64,000 bases of DNA, from NCBI RefSeq assembly GCF_022132145.1, contig NZ_JAJISP010000007.1:124001-188000 (forward strand), in the 5' to 3' direction. The translations under genes and the position numbers were made by a program. This DNA comes from Pseudomonas sp. MMS21 TM103. Its GTDB lineage: Bacteria > Pseudomonadota > Gammaproteobacteria > Pseudomonadales > Pseudomonadaceae. The notes beneath the pieces were generated by a model, which was not told the origin of the DNA, searched no databases, and was given only the letters and a program-made list of their open reading frames with translations. This document shows, one piece after another, positions 46,836-54,509 of the stretch. Within the stretch, counting starts at the first letter, position 1; every line of letters starts with the position of its first letter.

Positions 46836-47020
46836 GGGGGGCTGGCGAGCCGGGCAAGCGCTGGTGGGTTGCTCAAGCGCATGCTGGCAGCTGAACACTG
46901 CAATCAGCGACCTTGGCCCAATGCAATGGACTTCCCACCGATGGCGTCCCTATTGGTGCGGCATGGGTAGCGGAGGGGGCGCCTGGTTTGTATCGGCGAA
47001 TGCCACTTGGATGGAGCCTG

Positions 47021-47054
47021 AAAAAAAGCCGCTCACCTGGTTAAGTGAGCGGCT
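47021..47054 (-). terminator. Rho-independent terminator of the glycine-zipper gene
   Basis: On the minus strand AGCCGCTCAC/TTAACCAG/GTGAGCGGCT, a perfect 10-bp stem, is followed by seven T residues (A-run at 47021-47027 on the plus strand), 36 bases after the stop of the gene at 47090. Confidence 0.92.
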
Positions 47055-47089
47055 GGTGTCGAGGGCTATGGTGCTGGGCGCACCATGAC

Positions 47090-47548
47090 TCAATGGTGGC
47101 GATGTTTCTTGTGCTTGTGCTTGTGCTTATGGCCATGGCGGTGGCCACCGCCGTCATAACGGCTGTCATAGCGGTTGTCATAGCGGTTGTCGTTGCTCAG
47201 TTCGTTGCCGAGTGCGCCGCCGGCTGCGCCACCCAGGCCGGCGCCCAGGATCGATCCGCTGCTGCCGCCGACTTGGCCGCCGAGCACCGAGCCGCCCGCC
47301 GCGCCGAGGCCACCGCCGAGGGCGGCGCCGGTCTTGTTGCCGTCGCGGGCGGTAATCGCGCCGCCAGCGGCGCCGCCGACCCCGGCACCAATCGCCGCGC
47401 CGCTGCTGCCGCCGACCTGTTGGCCGATGACGTTGCCCAGGACACCGCCCACGCCACTGCCGAGGGCGACTTTGCCTGAGTCGCCAGCCAGGGCATAAGG
47501 CGTGGCGATAAGGCTGCTGAGCGCGAACGCTACGAGAATTTTGCGCAT
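47090..47548 (-). CDS. Exported glycine-zipper protein with His/Lys-rich tail
   Basis: 152 aa. Sec signal peptide (MRKILVAFALSSLIATPYALA), then three to four glycine-zipper repeats ([45 protein letters not shown]). An NDNRYDNRYDSRYD repeat follows, and a C-terminus alternating HGHKHKHKHKKHRHH. Glycine zippers pack in or across membranes; the His tail could bind metals. Paralogue of the next minus-strand gene. A strong terminator follows. Confidence 0.85.
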   Translation of the reverse strand: MRKILVAFALSSLIATPYALAGDSGKVALGSGVGGVLGNVIGQQVGGSSGAAIGAGVGGAAGGAITARDGNKTGAALGGGLGAAGGSVLGGQVGGSSGSILGAGLGGAAGGALGNELSNDNRYDNRYDSRYDGGGHRHGHKHKHKHKKHRHH

Positions 47549-47705
47549 TGTTTGAGTCCTGCTGAAAAAGGGGGCGAGCGTACTGCAGTCACGATTAGTG
47601 GCTTTTCGCTACATCGCACAGATGTAGAGGCGCCTGGCGGGTTTTGGTTCAATGGCGCTCAAACGCCCGTGCGCTATCCGCAGCAAAAGCGCGCTGTGGC
47701 CTAGG

Positions 47706-47804
47706 CTGTCACCCGCCGCAGGCCGTGCACCGATGGTTCACCGGCGCGGCGCACGTCCTGGCAGGTTGTCGCTGCGCTGTGAACGGACCGCCCACAGAGT
47801 CAGG
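47706..47804 (+). repeat. Dispersed ~100-bp intergenic repeat, copy A
   Basis: Shares blocks with 62186-62281 in the same orientation: CGCCGCAGGC, ACC-AT-GGTTC, GGCGCGGC-type core, then GGTTGTCGCTGCGCT followed by a CCGCCC segment. Both copies lie between genes and have no long frame. Confidence 0.65.
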
Positions 47805-47870
47805 GGCAATCCGCGCCTCAGCCCGGCGCGTGCCATCTGCGTGGGCTTCAGCGCTTGCCGGTTCGACCCA

Positions 47871-48356
47871 CTAGTCGCGCCAGCCGTGGTCGTGGTGCCT
47901 ACGCTTGTGGCGCTTGCCGTGGTGATGACGATGGCCGTGACGGTGGTCGTCACGGTAATAAACGCGGTCGCCACGGTAGTCGCGGTCGTCGTAACGGTTG
48001 GCATCGCCATAGCTGTTGCCGATGGCGCCGCCGGCCCCACCGCCGAGCGCCGCGCCGATCAGGCCGCCGGTGGTGCCGCCCATTTGCTGGCCGATGACGT
48101 TGCCACCGGCTGCACCCAGGCCGCCACCGATGGCGGCTTCGGTCTTGTTGCCGTTGCGTGCGGCGACCGAGCCGCCCGCGGCACCGCCGACGCCGGCGCC
48201 GATGACCGCACCGGTGCTGCCGCCGATCTGCTGGCCGACCACCGAGCCCAATACCCCGCCCAGCGCGCCGCCTACCCCGGCCCGCATGTTATCGCCTGCC
48301 ATTGCCTGTCCTGCGACGAGGCCGAGGCTCAGTAGCAGCATCGAAATGTAGTTCAT
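47871..48356 (-). CDS. Exported glycine-zipper protein with His/Arg-rich tail (paralogue)
   Basis: 161 aa. Signal peptide MNYISMLLLSLGLVAGQAMA, then the same glycine-zipper architecture as the 47090 gene (GVGGALGGVLGSVVGQQIGG; AVIGAGVGGAAGGSVAARNG; AIGGGLGAAGGNVIGQQMGG). A Tyr/Asp repeat (RYDDRDYRGDRVYYRDD) and a basic His tail (HGHRHHHGKRHKRRHHDHG) follow. It is a tandem duplicate separated by 320 bases that include a dispersed repeat; the tails have diverged in Lys/Arg use. Confidence 0.85.
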   Translation of the reverse strand: MNYISMLLLSLGLVAGQAMAGDNMRAGVGGALGGVLGSVVGQQIGGSTGAVIGAGVGGAAGGSVAARNGNKTEAAIGGGLGAAGGNVIGQQMGGTTGGLIGAALGGGAGGAIGNSYGDANRYDDRDYRGDRVYYRDDHRHGHRHHHGKRHKRRHHDHGWRD

Positions 48357-48784
48357 GGAGACGCTCTCCTGGTGATTAAGTCGGTGGCGATGCTGGGGTT
48401 GGCGACCAGGCCTGGCAAGCTTCTGCCGACGAGCGGTGTGCTTATGTTGAGTTGTGTAAGTGGCTGTTTTAAATGGAGAACTTTTTCTTTTTTCGGCGGT
48501 CTGCGGCTATTGGTCGAGCCCAGTCCGGGCGTTTCCAGGCCTTTCGAGGCCTCTGCTCGCGGCCCGGCAGGGAGGTGGAAAGTGCCATATTTTGGTCTTT
48601 GAGCGGCGGGACGCCGGACCACAGCAAGCCGGCTCCGGCAGCCGGGTGAGTGGCAAAGAAGGCTTCCCCTGGCGGGCAGGTTCCAGTCATTTCGCTAGAA
48701 GTTCGCCCGCGGTCATTGCCTAAGCGCTGATGCGCCGCAAAGCGAGACGCTCAGGAGGGTGGGACGGGCCGCCAGCGGGGGTGG
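48357..48784. other. Intergenic spacer
   Basis: About 430 bases between the second glycine-zipper gene and the ArsR gene. It contains AT-rich stretches near 48450-48500 (likely the zipper-gene promoter). No gene, RNA or repeat was recognised. Confidence 0.45.
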
Positions 48785-49081
48785 TCAGGCGGGTCCGCCG
48801 CCCTGACAACACTCGGCCATTACGAAGCTCAGCGCCTGCTGCAGGCGGGCGAAGTCGACCCGGTTGAATACTTCACGGCCATCGCGCTGCTGGGTCAGCA
48901 CGCCGGCCTGCACCATGGTGTTGAGGTGATGGGCCAGGGTCGAGCGGGGAATGCCGATGCGTTCCTGCAACTGGCCGAAGTTGAGCCCATCCGGGCCGCT
49001 GCGGACCAGCGTGCGGAAGACCTGCAGGCGCAGCGGATTGCCCAGCGCCTCAAGGCAAGATGCGACTTCATTGAGTTCCAT
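48785..49081 (-). CDS. ArsR-family winged-helix repressor
   Basis: 98-aa ArsR/SmtB-type regulator: ASCLEALGNPLRLQVFRTLV, recognition helix GIPRSTLAHHLNTMVQAGV and beta-wing REVFNRVDF. It ends MAECCQGGG, with vicinal cysteines that could sense thiol-reactive sulfur species or metal. The start at 49081 is the family-typical one. It is divergent from the sulfite-oxidase-like operon, with a strong palindrome between them, and so probably represses that operon. Confidence 0.88.
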   Translation of the reverse strand: MELNEVASCLEALGNPLRLQVFRTLVRSGPDGLNFGQLQERIGIPRSTLAHHLNTMVQAGVLTQQRDGREVFNRVDFARLQQALSFVMAECCQGGGPA

Positions 49082-49116
49082 GGCGCGGAGAATAGACAAG
49101 CGGCCAGCGGCATGCA

Positions 49117-49146
49117 ACCATATGACTAGATTACTAGTTATATGGT
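49117..49146. promoter_or_regulatory. ArsR-type palindromic operator
   Basis: ACCATATGACTAG (49117-49129) and CTAGTTATATGGT (49134-49146) are reverse complements with one mismatch, around an ATTA spacer. The AT-rich 13+4+13 layout, centred between the divergent ArsR and molybdoenzyme genes, is as expected for an ArsR dimer site overlapping both promoters. Confidence 0.75.
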
Positions 49147-49188
49147 CATTCAGTGAAGGCGACGGCGCCTGCCGTCCGGGAGCCTGCC

Positions 49189-50472
49189 GTGAACAAGTCA
49201 GCTTTACGCTTCGTCGCCGGTAACGGCCTGCTCGATCGCCGCGCCTTTCTCAAGAGCGGTTACGGTCTGACGCTTGCCACAGCCATCGGCCTGTCGCCGG
49301 CCGGGCGCGTGCTGGCGCAAGCCGAACCACCCATGCCGGCCTGGATGACCAGCCTGGGCGGCGCCGATGTCGACTACGGCAGTCCCTCTGGGCATGAGCG
49401 CCAGGTGTTGCGCCAGCTGCAGCCGAGCACCGCGCAGACCGCCGGGTTCAGCATCTGGCATTCGCCGTTGCAGCATCAGCGTGGCAGCATCACCCCCAGT
49501 GGCTTGCACTTCGCGGTGCACCACAACGGCATCCCGGCCATTGACCCCGAGCGTCATCAATTGCTGATTCATGGTCTGGTCGAGCGGCCGCTGAAGTTCG
49601 ACCTGGAGAGACTGCTGCGCTATCCCATGGTGTCGCGCATCCAGTTTCTCGAATGCGCGGGCAACACCGCGGCCAACGCCATCTCGCCGACGGCTCGCGA
49701 TGCCGATTGTCAGGAGCTGTTCGGCCAGGTATCGGGTTCGGAATGGACCGGCGTGCCGCTGTCCTATCTGTTGCGCGAGGCGGGGGTCAAGGCCGCGGCG
49801 CGCTGGGTGATCTGCGAGGGCGCCGATGGCGGCTCGCACAGCCGCAGCCTGCCGCTGGCCAAGTTGATGGATGACGCCATCATCGCCTTCTACCAGAACG
49901 GCGAGCGTCTGCGGCCCTCCCAGGGTTATCCGCTGCGCCTGTTCGTGCCGGGCTGGGAAGGCAACGTCAGCGTCAAGTGGCTGCACCGCCTGGAAGTCAG
50001 CGACAGCCCGGTGTTCAGCAAGGACGAGTCGGGCCTCTACACGCGCATTCTCAGCGACGGCGAGATTCTCGCGTTCGGCTTCCCCATGGATGTCAAGTCG
50101 GTGATCACCCACCCCAGCGGGCAGCAGCAGTTGCCCGAGCTCAAGGGCTTCTACGAGGTCTCCGGGCTGGCCTGGTCCGGCATGGGGCGCATCGCCAAGG
50201 TCGAGGTGTCCGCTGACAACGGCCGCACCTGGGCGCTGGCGCAGTTGCAGGCGCCGGTGCTGGACAAGGCGCTGACTCGCTTCAGCATCCCCTGGCAGTG
50301 GACGGGCGCGGCCACCACCCTGCTCAGTCGCGCCACCGACGAGCTGGGCAACACCCAACCGACCCGGAGCGACTGGCGCCGCCGCTATGCGGCCCACTCC
50401 TTCAACCACTACAACGCCATCCAGGCCTGGCGCGTGAGCAGCAGTGGCGAGGTAGAGAATGTCTATGCGTAG
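49189..50472 (+). CDS. Sulfite-oxidase-family molybdoenzyme (SoxC/SorA-like), Tat-exported
   Basis: 427-aa periplasmic molybdopterin oxidoreductase. A twin-arginine signal (DRRAFLKSGYGLTLATAIG) ends near VLAQA. The molybdenum-ligand cysteine is in RIQFLECAGNTAAN; further family marks are GSEWTGVPLSYLL, GYPLRLFVPGWEGNVSVKWL and the C-terminal Mo-co dimerisation domain (VEVSADNGRTW). The GTG at 49189 with GGGAG upstream is preferred over the GTG at 49153, which lacks an RBS. It overlaps the cytochrome gene by 14 bases. The likely reaction is oxidation of sulfite or sulfane sulfur, with electrons passed to that cytochrome. Confidence 0.9.
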   Translation: MNKSALRFVAGNGLLDRRAFLKSGYGLTLATAIGLSPAGRVLAQAEPPMPAWMTSLGGADVDYGSPSGHERQVLRQLQPSTAQTAGFSIWHSPLQHQRGSITPSGLHFAVHHNGIPAIDPERHQLLIHGLVERPLKFDLERLLRYPMVSRIQFLECAGNTAANAISPTARDADCQELFGQVSGSEWTGVPLSYLLREAGVKAAARWVICEGADGGSHSRSLPLAKLMDDAIIAFYQNGERLRPSQGYPLRLFVPGWEGNVSVKWLHRLEVSDSPVFSKDESGLYTRILSDGEILAFGFPMDVKSVITHPSGQQQLPELKGFYEVSGLAWSGMGRIAKVEVSADNGRTWALAQLQAPVLDKALTRFSIPWQWTGAATTLLSRATDELGNTQPTRSDWRRRYAAHSFNHYNAIQAWRVSSSGEVENVYA

Positions 50473-51037
50473 CCTCTGGCTGCTGCTGGCGCTGACCACC
50501 AGTGCGGTGGCGCAGCCGCTGATCGGGTTCGGCCTGCCGCTGTCGACGCAGACCATCCAGCGCTATGCCATCAGCGTGTATCCCGATGGCCGCAACCTGC
50601 CCCCTGGCCAGGGCAGCGTGCGCGCCGGTGGCGAGCTCTATGCCGACCGCTGCGCCAGCTGCCACAGCGCCAACGGCAAGCAAGGCCCGGCGGCGCGACT
50701 GGTCGGTCGCGACGGCTTTTTCAGCTTCGACGACCCGCTGCGTATCATGCGGATCGGCGAGCATCCGCTGTTGTTGTTTTCGGTAGGCGGTCAATGGCCG
50801 TACGCCACCAGTATCTTCGACTACACGCGCCGGGCCATGCCGCACTACGCACCGAAGAGCCTGAGCGATGATCAGGTGTATGCCATCACGGCCTATATCC
50901 TGCACATGAACGGCCTGCTGGACGCGTCCGCCGTGCTCGATCAGGACAGCCTGCCCAAGGTCGAGATGCCCGGTCGCAAGCGCCTGCGCTGGGCGCAAGG
51001 CGCACCGGAGTCCGCCGCGCCAGCGCCTATGCCGTGA
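50459..51037 (+). CDS. Mono-haem c-type cytochrome, electron acceptor of the molybdoenzyme
   Basis: 192-aa exported cytochrome c (SoxD/SorB-like). Signal peptide RSLWLLLALTTSAVA; haem site YADRCASCHSANGKQG; axial Met likely in RRAMPHYAPKSLSDDQVYAI, a typical class I end with the helix VYAITAYILHMNG. It starts inside the 3' end of the molybdoenzyme gene, so the two are translationally coupled and form the dehydrogenase-cytochrome pair. Confidence 0.92.
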   Translation: MSMRSLWLLLALTTSAVAQPLIGFGLPLSTQTIQRYAISVYPDGRNLPPGQGSVRAGGELYADRCASCHSANGKQGPAARLVGRDGFFSFDDPLRIMRIGEHPLLLFSVGGQWPYATSIFDYTRRAMPHYAPKSLSDDQVYAITAYILHMNGLLDASAVLDQDSLPKVEMPGRKRLRWAQGAPESAAPAPMP

Positions 51038-51145
51038 GCGCTAGGGACAAACGCTCGTCTACTGCGTTCGATTTTTCACTACCTCTGAGAAAACAGCCGG
51101 TTCTGCCGGCGCAAGACGGCAACAGCGGCGGAATCTGGCGGGGTC

Positions 51146-52237
51146 CTACTCCAGCAGGCTCTCGCGACTCCACTGTTCCAGTGCCTGGGCCAGAGGCAGC
51201 ACCTCGCCGGGGCGGCTCAGGGCGTAGCCGGGTAGCTGGGCGATGCGCGCCTGGAACTCGGGGTTCTGCAGCACCCCGAGCAGGGCGCCCATGGCCGGCA
51301 GGGCCAGGCTGTCCTGGTGGCAAAGCAGGCAGTAGTGCTCGCGCGCCATGGGAATGAAGGACAGGCCGAACAGGCGCGCCGCCGCCTCGACGCCGAAACC
51401 GGCATCGGCCATGCCGCTGGCGACGTAGGCGGCGACCGCCGCGTGGGTGTATTCCTCGTTATGGAAACCGTCGATGTCGGTGCTGTCGATCTGCGCCTGT
51501 TGCAACAGGCTTTCCAGCAGCATGCGTGTGCCCGAGCCCTGTTCGCGGTTGACGAAGCGTCGGCCGCTGCGCTGCAGGTCGGCCAGGCCGCTGATGCCCA
51601 GCGGGTTGCCGGGGGCGAGGATCAGGCCCTGGGTGCGCACGACGAAGGTGATCACCCGATGCTCGGCCCTAAGCCAGGGCTGGATGCGTGCCATGCTCAG
51701 GCTGCCCAGCGGCCCGGCCGGTACATGCAGGCCGGCCAGGTCGCAGTCGCGGCGTTGCAGCGAGAGCATCGCCTCGACCCCGCTGCGAAACTGCAACTCC
51801 CACTGCCAGCGGCCATCCTGTTCCAGCCACTCGCGTAGCGCCGCCACGGCGAAGCCATGGCTGGCGTGGATGCGCAGGCCGGGGCGGGTTTCCTGCAGCG
51901 CGCGATTGAGTTCGACCTCCAGTTCGCCGGCGAGGTTGTCCAGTTGCGGGCTCAGGCGCGCGCGGATCCGTTGGTCGGCGCGCAGCAGCTTTTCCCCGAG
52001 GCTGGTGAGGTGCGCGCCCTTGCCGCGCTCCAGGGCAATCAGCGGGCTGCCGAAGAAGGCCTCCCACTTGCCCAGCAGGTTCCACGCGTGCCGGTAGGAG
52101 TAGCCGCTGCGGGCCGCGGCCTCGGTTAGCTTGCCGGTATCGTGGACGTTTTGCAGCAGGCTCAGGCCCTGCGGGTCGAGGCTGCTGCCGTCGGTCTGGT
52201 GAAAGCGCCAGCGCGGTTGGATCTCGATACGGATCAT
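51146..52237 (-). CDS. ModE-HTH / periplasmic-binding-like regulator of the formate dehydrogenase operon
   Basis: 363-aa regulator. The N-terminal ~115 residues match the ModE-type LysR-like winged helix (LSLLQNVHDTGKLTEAAARS, GYSYRHAWNLLGKWEAFFG). The C-terminal ~240 residues are a PBP-like domain of the molybdate-binding/LysR-substrate type (FVNREQGSGTRMLLESLLQQ, EYTHAAVAAYVASGMADAG). It lacks the tandem Mop domains of true ModE. It is divergent from fdsG, so it probably adjusts formate dehydrogenase expression to molybdate, formate or tungstate. Confidence 0.9.
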   Translation of the reverse strand: MIRIEIQPRWRFHQTDGSSLDPQGLSLLQNVHDTGKLTEAAARSGYSYRHAWNLLGKWEAFFGSPLIALERGKGAHLTSLGEKLLRADQRIRARLSPQLDNLAGELEVELNRALQETRPGLRIHASHGFAVAALREWLEQDGRWQWELQFRSGVEAMLSLQRRDCDLAGLHVPAGPLGSLSMARIQPWLRAEHRVITFVVRTQGLILAPGNPLGISGLADLQRSGRRFVNREQGSGTRMLLESLLQQAQIDSTDIDGFHNEEYTHAAVAAYVASGMADAGFGVEAAARLFGLSFIPMAREHYCLLCHQDSLALPAMGALLGVLQNPEFQARIAQLPGYALSRPGEVLPLAQALEQWSRESLLE

Positions 52238-52422
52238 ATGTCCTCTGCTTCATATTTGATGCTGCGTTACGCCATGTTAGCTTGCTTTACGCGGTTTTTA
52301 TCATCCGTAAATAAGAACTCAATTTCATATGTTGTGCGATCAAGAGGTCGCCCAGTCGTTCGCCGGATAGTTTCGGCGATTGCTGGCGACCACCACCACG
52401 CACAGCGGCCGGAGCCTCGAAC
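52238..52422. promoter_or_regulatory. Divergent control region of the fds operon
   Basis: A 185-base AT-rich spacer between the ModE-type regulator and fdsG. CATATG occurs near 52235 and 52326, with TTCATAT repeats near 52249 and 52324, plus paired CGTTACGC / TTTACGCG elements at about 52266-52291. These repeats are candidate regulator half-sites; promoter elements cannot be fixed by eye. Confidence 0.4.
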
Positions 52423-52917
52423 ATGGCCAAGCTTGCCCAGCATGCAGATTTTCCCCAGTACCAGGCCGTCACCCGCGCGGTGCTGGCGGCGCACCGGGAC
52501 GAACCCGGCGCCCTGCTGCCGATTCTTCACGACATCCAGGAGCGTCTCGGCGCGGTGCCGCCCGAGGTGCTGCCGATGATCGCCGAAGACCTCTGCCTGT
52601 CGCGCGCGGAGGTGCACGGGGTGGTCAGCTTCTACCACGATTTCCGCGCCAGTCCGGCCGGTCGCCTGCACCTCAAGGTGTGCCAGGCCGAGGCCTGCCA
52701 GTCGATGGGCGCCAAGGCGCTGACCAATGAGCTGCAGGAAAAACTCGGTTTGCAACTGGGCGAGACTCGTGAAGACGGCAGCCTGACCCTGGAGGCGGTG
52801 TATTGCTTGGGCAACTGCGCCTGTGCGCCGAACGCCATGCTCAACGGTGAGCTGCACGGCCGGGTCGATGCCGAGGACCTGCTGGACCTATTGGAAGAAC
52901 AGGAGGCGCGCGCATGA
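52423..52917 (+). CDS. fdsG: NAD-dependent formate dehydrogenase, gamma subunit (NuoE-like)
   Basis: 164-aa thioredoxin-like [2Fe-2S] subunit, homologue of NuoE. Helical N-terminus with HDIQERLGAVPPEVLPMIAE and HGVVSFYHDFR. The cluster cysteines are in KVCQAEACQSMG and YCLGNCACAP. It transfers electrons between the FMN subunit and the Fe-S chain in the soluble formate:NAD oxidoreductase. First gene of fdsGBAD; overlaps fdsB by four bases. Confidence 0.94.
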   Translation: MAKLAQHADFPQYQAVTRAVLAAHRDEPGALLPILHDIQERLGAVPPEVLPMIAEDLCLSRAEVHGVVSFYHDFRASPAGRLHLKVCQAEACQSMGAKALTNELQEKLGLQLGETREDGSLTLEAVYCLGNCACAPNAMLNGELHGRVDAEDLLDLLEEQEARA

Positions 52918-54494
52918 GCCAGTTGAACCAAGCCATCACCGTCTACGTGCCGCGTGACGCCAGCGCCCTGAGCCTGGGCGCCGACGCGGTGGCACGGGCC
53001 ATCGTTGCCGAAGCCCAGGCGCGCAATCTCGAGGTACGCCTGGTGCGCAACGGTTCGCGCGGGCTGTTCTGGCTGGAACCGCTGGTCGAGGTTGCCACCC
53101 CGGCCGGGCGCGTGGCCTATGGCCCGGTCAAGGCCCGCGATGTCGCCGGGCTGTTCGATGCCGGCTTTCTCGCTGGTGGCGAGCACCCGAAGGCACTCGG
53201 CCTGACCGAAGAAATCGACTACCTCAAGCGCCAGGAGCGCCTGACCTTCGCCCGCGCCGGGATCACCGATCCGCTGTCGCTGGCCGACTATATCGCCCAT
53301 GACGGCTACCGCGGCCTCACGCGCGCGCTGGAAATCGGCGCCGAGGCGATCATCGCCGAGGTGCTCGACTCCGGCCTGCGCGGACGTGGCGGCGCGGCCT
53401 TTCCCACCGGGATCAAGTGGCGCACCGTGGCCGGCTGCGCGGCTGCACAGAAGTACATCGTCTGCAACGCCGACGAGGGCGACTCGGGCACCTTCTCCGA
53501 CCGCATGGTGATGGAGGACGACCCCTTCGTGCTGATCGAGGGCATGACCATCGCCGCCCTGGCCGTCGGCGCCACCGAGGGCTACATCTACCTGCGCTCG
53601 GAATACCCGCACGCCGAGGCGGCGCTCACCGCGGCCATCGCCACGGCCTATGCCGAGGGCTACCTGGGCGACGACATTCTCGGCAGCGGCCAGCGCTTCC
53701 ACCTGCATCTGCGCCGTGGCGCCGGTGCCTATGTCTGCGGTGAGGAAACCTCGCTGCTGGAGAGCCTCGAGGGCAAGCGCGGCGAAGTGCGACCCAAGCC
53801 GCCGCTGCCGGCGATCGAGGGCCTGTTCGGCATGCCCACGGTGATCAACAACGTGATCTCGCTGGCCTCGGTGCCGATCATCCTGGACAAGGGCGGTGCC
53901 TACTACAAGGACTACGGCATGGGCCGTTCGCTCGGCACCTTGCCGATCCAGCTGACCGGCAACATCGCCCGCGGCGGCCTGATCGAGAAGGCCTTCGGCA
54001 TCACCCTGCGCGAACTGCTCTACGACTACGGCGGCGGCTCGGCCACCGGGCGGCCGATCCGCGCGGTGCAGGTTGGCGGTCCGCTGGGCGCCTACCTGCC
54101 GGAATCGCAGTTTGACACGCCGCTGGACTACGAGGCCTTCGCCGCCCTCGGCGCGGTGCTCGGCCACGGCGGCATCGTGGTGTTCGACGACAGCGTCGAC
54201 CTGGCCGAGATGGCCCGCTACGCCATGGAATTCTGCGCCATCGAATCCTGCGGCAAGTGCACGCCCTGCCGGATCGGCTCGACCCGTGGCGAAGAGCTGC
54301 TTGAGCAGATCATCGTCGCCCGCTCGGAAGGTCCGCAGCCGGGGCGCATCGAACTGCTCAAGAGCCTGTGCGACACCATGCTCGGCGGCTCGCTCTGCGC
54401 CCTCGGCGGCATGACCCCCTATCCGGTGCTGAGCGCCCTCAATCACTTTCCCGAAGACTTCGGGGTGTCTCCAGACACCGCCGCAGCCCGCTGA
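52914..54494 (+). CDS. fdsB: NAD-dependent formate dehydrogenase, beta subunit (NuoF-like)
   Basis: 526-aa diaphorase subunit. A short N-terminal thioredoxin-like extension precedes the NuoF core: GLRGRGGAAFPTGIKW (NADH/FMN glycine loop), CNADEGDSGTFSDR, GAYVCGEETSLLESLEG, and the [4Fe-4S] site ESCGKCTPCRIGSTRGEEL. It passes electrons from the Fe-S chain to FMN and NAD. Gene order and overlaps match the fds operons of Cupriavidus and Rhodobacter. Confidence 0.95.
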   Translation: MSQLNQAITVYVPRDASALSLGADAVARAIVAEAQARNLEVRLVRNGSRGLFWLEPLVEVATPAGRVAYGPVKARDVAGLFDAGFLAGGEHPKALGLTEEIDYLKRQERLTFARAGITDPLSLADYIAHDGYRGLTRALEIGAEAIIAEVLDSGLRGRGGAAFPTGIKWRTVAGCAAAQKYIVCNADEGDSGTFSDRMVMEDDPFVLIEGMTIAALAVGATEGYIYLRSEYPHAEAALTAAIATAYAEGYLGDDILGSGQRFHLHLRRGAGAYVCGEETSLLESLEGKRGEVRPKPPLPAIEGLFGMPTVINNVISLASVPIILDKGGAYYKDYGMGRSLGTLPIQLTGNIARGGLIEKAFGITLRELLYDYGGGSATGRPIRAVQVGGPLGAYLPESQFDTPLDYEAFAALGAVLGHGGIVVFDDSVDLAEMARYAMEFCAIESCGKCTPCRIGSTRGEELLEQIIVARSEGPQPGRIELLKSLCDTMLGGSLCALGGMTPYPVLSALNHFPEDFGVSPDTAAAR

Positions 54495-54509
54495 ACCGGA
54501 GACACTGAC

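Noticed and set aside
44187-46898. A 903-codon minus-strand open frame opposite the ACP-ligase-PlsC gene
   Set aside because: Same antisense-shadow pattern; no RBS or family motif, and the plus-strand gene carries all recognisable catalytic motifs.
48353-48622. An 89-codon minus-strand frame between the glycine-zipper and ArsR genes
   Set aside because: Starts inside the neighbouring gene's upstream region, has basic low-complexity composition and no translation signal.
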